From contig NZ_FOIB01000002.1 in NCBI RefSeq assembly GCF_900111765.1, positions 992,001 through 1,056,000 of the forward strand: a stretch of 64,000 bases of DNA, given 5' to 3'. Positions 61,099 through 64,000 of this stretch are shown here, piece by piece (the first letter of the stretch is position 1; the number at the start of each line of letters is the position of its first letter). Below the pieces are notes generated by a model. The model had not been told where the DNA came from. It did not search any database and worked only from the letters and a program-made list of their open reading frames with translations. The translations under genes were made by a program, and so were the position numbers. Source of the DNA: Myxococcus fulvus (GTDB lineage Bacteria > Myxococcota > Myxococcia > Myxococcales > Myxococcaceae).

Positions 61099-61278
61099 GA
61101 CCCAGGTCCGTCATGGACAGGTGCGGCGAATTGTCGCGGCACCCTCCGGTCTCCGGATGATTGTCGCTGGCAAGTGATTGGGATGCCCCTGGGGCTGCGG
61201 CAAAAGGCCACATCGGTGGCGCGCGGGCCGTCTGTTAACCCGGTCCTCCAGCGCAATCCCTTCCACTGGAGGCCCTGC

Positions 61279-62001
61279 TTGAAGACCTCACTCCCACTCC
61301 TGCTCGCGTCCGCGGGCCTGCTGGTCGGCACGGCCGCCCAGGCCCACATCGGCACCTCCGGCGCCGGTCCCGCCATCGAAGGCACGTCCTACGAAGTGCA
61401 GTTCACCGTCGGCCACGGCTGCAGCGGCGCGGACACGTACCGGCTCCAGATTCGCATCCCCGAGGGCGTCACCTCCGTGCGTCCGCTGGACTCGCAGTTC
61501 GGCAAGGCGGTGGTGGAGAAGGACGCGAGCGGCAACGTGAAGTCCATCACCTGGACCCGCGCTTCCGCATCCGAGGTGCTGGCCGCGGACACGCATGCGC
61601 ACCGCGTCTCCTTGCGCGCGCGCATGCCGAACACGCCGTTCGCGAATGTGTACTTCCCCACCACGCAGACCTGCCGCGACGCCCAGGGCCAGGAGACGAC
61701 GGTGGAGTGGGTGGGCACGTCCGGGGACCACCAGCACGGCACCACGGACGCCGGCGCCGAGCCGCAGGCCGAGCCCGCGCCCGCCGTCTTCATCTACCCC
61801 GCGCGCACGCCGGGATGGAACAAGTACACCGTGCAGGAGCACGTGCATGACTTGAGCGTGTTCAAGGACGCGCTCATCGTCTGGTCGGGCAAGAGCGCGT
61901 ACAGCGCCAACCCGGTGACGAAGGAGCTCATCGCGTCCGAGCCGGACACGACGCCGCTGACGGAGATTCATCCCGGCACGGAAATCTGGGTCAAGTACTG
62001 A
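61279..62001 (+). CDS. YcnI-like DUF1775 copper-binding protein
   Basis: A TTG at 61279, with GGAGG 8 bases upstream, gives 240 residues; the longer frame from 61174 lacks a signal peptide. Signal cleavage after AQA puts His23 at the mature N-terminus (HIGTSGAGPAI), which is the copper ligand in studied YcnI proteins. DUF1775 pattern follows: SYEVQFTVGHGCSGADTYRL and then IRIPEGVTSVRPL. The C-terminal part contains WVGTSGDHQHGT and a further His near EHVHDLSVF. Likely an exported copper-handling protein. A small lipoprotein gene follows after 17 bases. Confidence 0.85.
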   Translation: MKTSLPLLLASAGLLVGTAAQAHIGTSGAGPAIEGTSYEVQFTVGHGCSGADTYRLQIRIPEGVTSVRPLDSQFGKAVVEKDASGNVKSITWTRASASEVLAADTHAHRVSLRARMPNTPFANVYFPTTQTCRDAQGQETTVEWVGTSGDHQHGTTDAGAEPQAEPAPAVFIYPARTPGWNKYTVQEHVHDLSVFKDALIVWSGKSAYSANPVTKELIASEPDTTPLTEIHPGTEIWVKY

Positions 62002-62018
62002 GGCGGGAAGGAGGAACG

Positions 62019-62210
62019 ATGACCCGCAAGCTATGCGCCGTAATCGCCGCCTGCGCCGTGCTCACCGCGTGCTCGGACGATGACAAGAAGCCCTCGGGGT
62101 CGCAGCAGGACGGGGGGCCCCTCTCCACCCAGGGGCTCACGCCCTCCGCGCTGGAGCGTCCGCCGACCTCGGGGGGACTGCCCGCGGACCTGAAGCCGCC
62201 GGGGCGCTGA
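62019..62210 (+). CDS. Small lipoprotein
   Basis: 63 residues. KLCAVIAACAVLTACSDDDK has a lipobox LTAC (Cys18) followed by Ser-Asp-Asp, then a polar Pro/Gly/Ser-rich stretch. The size is that of a spacer-type lipoprotein with no folded domain. It starts 17 bases after the YcnI-like gene and is probably co-transcribed, perhaps as an anchored accessory. Function unknown. Confidence 0.72.
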   Translation: MTRKLCAVIAACAVLTACSDDDKKPSGSQQDGGPLSTQGLTPSALERPPTSGGLPADLKPPGR

Positions 62211-62297
62211 AGCGCGGACACGCGTCGAGGCGCGAATCCACCCCGGGCTCGCGCCCGCTTCCTTTCGAGGGACCTGACCGGCGATTATGACGGTCCC

Positions 62298-62795
62298 ATG
62301 AAGACGCTCACGGAATGGAGCCTGGCGGTCCTGCCGTTGTTGGCGCTGGTCCTGCTCTGGCGCTTCTCGGTCTCTCGCGAGAAGCGCCACACCCAGACGC
62401 TCTACCGCGCCATCGACGCGGGCGCCCTGAGCGAGGTCCAGGCCATCCTCGCGAAGCAGGCCTTCCCGAACCTGCGCTCGGCGGTCGTCGCGAGCGCCAT
62501 CGCGAGGGCCGTCGAATCCAGACAGGTTGCCGTGCTCGACTTCCTGCTCAGCCCCGAGCTGAAGCCCGTGACGCTCACCCAGAAGTTCGACTCCTTCCTT
62601 CATGACCAGGCGATGAAGGGTGGCTGGAGGGGCGTGGTGCTCTGGCGCTCGCGAAACTCGCACCTGTTCCTGCCCTGGAGGGATTTGAGCAAGAAGGACA
62701 AGCTCCGGCTGAGGTCCATGGCCACCCGCGTCGTCGAGGCAGAGCCCTCGAAGGTCTTTCTTCGCCACGACGTCCGAGGATGGACCGTCGCCTGA
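62298..62795 (+). CDS. Membrane-anchored protein, unknown
   Basis: 165 residues. An N-terminal membrane helix (WSLAVLPLLALVLLWRF) anchors a cytoplasmic helical part: LYRAIDAGALSEVQAILAKQ, then VASAIARAVESRQVAVLDFL. The spacing of these two stretches resembles a single ankyrin-type unit, but not enough to call it. The C-terminus holds KVFLRHDVRGWTVA. No family recognised. A hairpin follows the stop. Confidence 0.65.
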   Translation: MKTLTEWSLAVLPLLALVLLWRFSVSREKRHTQTLYRAIDAGALSEVQAILAKQAFPNLRSAVVASAIARAVESRQVAVLDFLLSPELKPVTLTQKFDSFLHDQAMKGGWRGVVLWRSRNSHLFLPWRDLSKKDKLRLRSMATRVVEAEPSKVFLRHDVRGWTVA

Positions 62796-62799
62796 AACG

Positions 62800-62832
62800 A
62801 CGAAGGGCCCGTGCGTGTGCATGAGCCCTCGT
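62800..62832 (+). terminator. Hairpin after the 165-residue gene
   Basis: ACGA-GGGC (62800-62808, one bulged A) pairs with GCCCTCGT (62825-62832), 8 pairs plus the bulge. It lies 5 bases past the stop at 62795. Confidence 0.5.
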
Positions 62833-62858
62833 GAAACGTCACCCGTGCGCGATGCGCG

Positions 62859-63190
62859 TCAGAACTGTCTGGCGCGCGTCTGCTCGAAGGACGCGCGGTG
62901 ATGAAGCCGCCCTGGCTGTAGCCCATGAGGTGGACCTCGCGGCCCGCCTTCAGCTCGCCGTAGACGGTGTCCACCAGCGTGTCCTCGGCGGGGCCCGTCC
63001 CCTTGTCCAGCTTGTCACCCACGCACTGGGCCAGGTCCGCGGCGAAGTCCTCGGTCAGTCCATGGAGTGCGTCCCGGAAGCGACGCCTCCGACCCAAGGC
63101 TTCGTGAGTGGCACATCGTCGACATTCGATGCAGGCACACTGCGGAGACGCGCTCAGCGCGGAGCCCATCCGTGTCTGACAAATCGTCAC
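62859..63190 (-). pseudogene. Remnant of an alpha/beta-hydrolase-like gene
   Basis: Minus-strand codons read FRDALHGLTEDFAADLAQCV..., ending AGREVHLMGYSQGGFITA, where GYSQG is the nucleophile-elbow motif (GxSxG) of a hydrolase. After that the frame breaks: continuing in it gives implausible Arg/Ser-rich sequence antisense to the next gene, while another frame reads ASFEQTRARQF to a stop at 62859. An internal deletion or frameshift is the simplest reading. The intact relative seems to be larger; the 5' end is not clear. Confidence 0.6.
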
Positions 63191-63417
63191 TCAGGGCACC
63201 GTCACACCGGTTTCGTGAAAAATGTTTCCGCGAAGAGGAACTCCGCGCGCCGTCATCACCACGATTCCTCGCGGCCCCCCCAAGCAGAAGCGACCCCACG
63301 GAAGTAGACACTGTCGTCGGCAGACACCTGGCCAAGTCCCTCGGGCAGTCTCGCCACTGGCACAAGCAGTGCTCTGGCCCCCACACGACCGCTTGAACGG
63401 TCGACTGAGGGGAAAAG

Positions 63418-63927
63418 ATGAAGAAGAGCGTAGGCCTTGCACTCATTCTGACTATCGTCGCCTGCGGCAAGGCAAAGGACGACGAACTACCAGCGAGCGA
63501 CCTGCCGCCAGACGCCACGTCGCAGACGGTCGCGGTACGACTGCTGGGTGTCCGCGCGGAGGGGCCCGTGCGCGTACAACTCGCAACGCTTGAGTTGACG
63601 GTCGACGGCGCCCCGATCTCTGCCAGGATGGGCACCCGAGATCTCGACCTTGGCAACGACCAGAACGCCTGGGCCGTGACAACGTTTGACCTTCCAGTCG
63701 AAGCGCGCAAGGTCGCCATCAGACTGAAGCTCCATCCGGACGGAGTCATCGAGCGGAACGGAAGGTCGCAATTGCTCGACCTGAGCGGCCCCCCTGTCTC
63801 GATCATCGCGGACGCCGCGCAAATCCGGAAGCGCAACAAGGTCGTGGTTGAGATCGATATCGCTCGCTCCCTGGTCGAACGGGGCGAACAGCTCTTCCTG
63901 CTCCCGGAATTCATCGTCCGCTATTGA
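63418..63927 (+). CDS. Lipoprotein, unknown
   Basis: 169 residues. LALILTIVACGKAKDD has a lipobox IVAC (Cys16). The mature part is a small beta-rich domain: TVAVRLLGVRAEGPVRVQLA, LTVDGAPISARMGTRDL, then IRLKLHPDGVIE and EIDIARSLV. Strand spacing resembles an Ig-like sandwich. No family recognised. Codon bias is slightly weaker than in core genes. The 227 bases before it hold no supported gene; the 73 bases after it reach the window end without a clear feature. Confidence 0.72.
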   Translation: MKKSVGLALILTIVACGKAKDDELPASDLPPDATSQTVAVRLLGVRAEGPVRVQLATLELTVDGAPISARMGTRDLDLGNDQNAWAVTTFDLPVEARKVAIRLKLHPDGVIERNGRSQLLDLSGPPVSIIADAAQIRKRNKVVVEIDIARSLVERGEQLFLLPEFIVRY

Positions 63928-64000
63928 CGAGCCCCTGGGAACCACACTCTCGAACTGAAGTCAGAAATTCGGCTGAACAATCAAGATAGCTTGACGAAAA

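Overview
The window is a high-GC (roughly 70 %, by eye) bacterial chromosome segment that looks like a member of the Myxococcaceae (Myxococcus, Pyxidicoccus or Corallococcus type). The best markers are a SitA6-like lipoprotein toxin beside a double-CXXCG immunity protein (a pair typical of social myxobacteria), a membrane-bound Ser/Thr protein kinase, many lipoproteins with Asp/Ser/Pro-rich linkers, and a strong third-position G/C bias. No rRNA, tRNA, CRISPR array or insertion sequence was recognised. Most genes look like ordinary chromosomal genes; the least typical composition is at 27.6-31.0 kb and 62.8-64 kb.

Layout. 0-8.4 kb: a gene fragment running off the left edge, a microbial poly(ADP-ribose) glycohydrolase-like macrodomain protein, a repeat-bearing lipoprotein, a glutathione transferase coupled to a small VOC protein, and an RND efflux operon (adaptor, pump, TetR regulator). 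8.7-16.7 kb: a short UvrC/Cho-like GIY-YIG nuclease, a small secreted protein, an ammonium transporter without a PII partner, a large secreted protein joining a Vps62-like region to a beta-barrel-like tail, an OmpP1/FadL-like outer-membrane protein and a GNAT acetyltransferase. 16.9-27.6 kb: a kinase, two secreted proteins, a nucleoside deaminase, an unknown protein with repeated WMxDF motifs, two tandem VWA proteins with His/Asp/Glu-rich tails, and a P1B-4-type metal ATPase with a very His-rich N-terminus.

27.6-31.0 kb is an accessory island of unknown minus-strand genes, including a 434-residue protein and a 69-residue ORF that repeats its N-terminus. 31.3-42.5 kb: a coiled-coil DUF4041/T5orf172 protein, L-serine dehydratase, a transglycosylase lacking an obvious signal peptide, a three-repeat DUF4082 protein with a deacetylase-like C-terminus, an SRPBCC protein and a large-subunit catalase. 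42.5-50.6 kb: a tail-anchored low-complexity protein, another GNAT enzyme, two unknowns, an O-methyltransferase, the SitA6/SitI6-like pair and a HEAT-repeat protein.

50.6-58.7 kb holds two divergent operons: a secreted PIG-L deacetylase, a 56-residue membrane peptide and a sodium:solute symporter on the minus strand, and bshC-bshB1-bshA for bacillithiol on the plus strand. All junctions inside both operons overlap by 4 bases. The last part carries a DUF2911 protein, an AAA ATPase, a YcnI-like copper protein, small lipoproteins and a decayed hydrolase. Main themes are thiol, oxidant and metal handling (bsh operon, GST, catalase, P1B ATPase, YcnI-like protein, RND pump), envelope proteins, and contact-dependent competition (Sit pair and possibly the 27.6-31 kb island).
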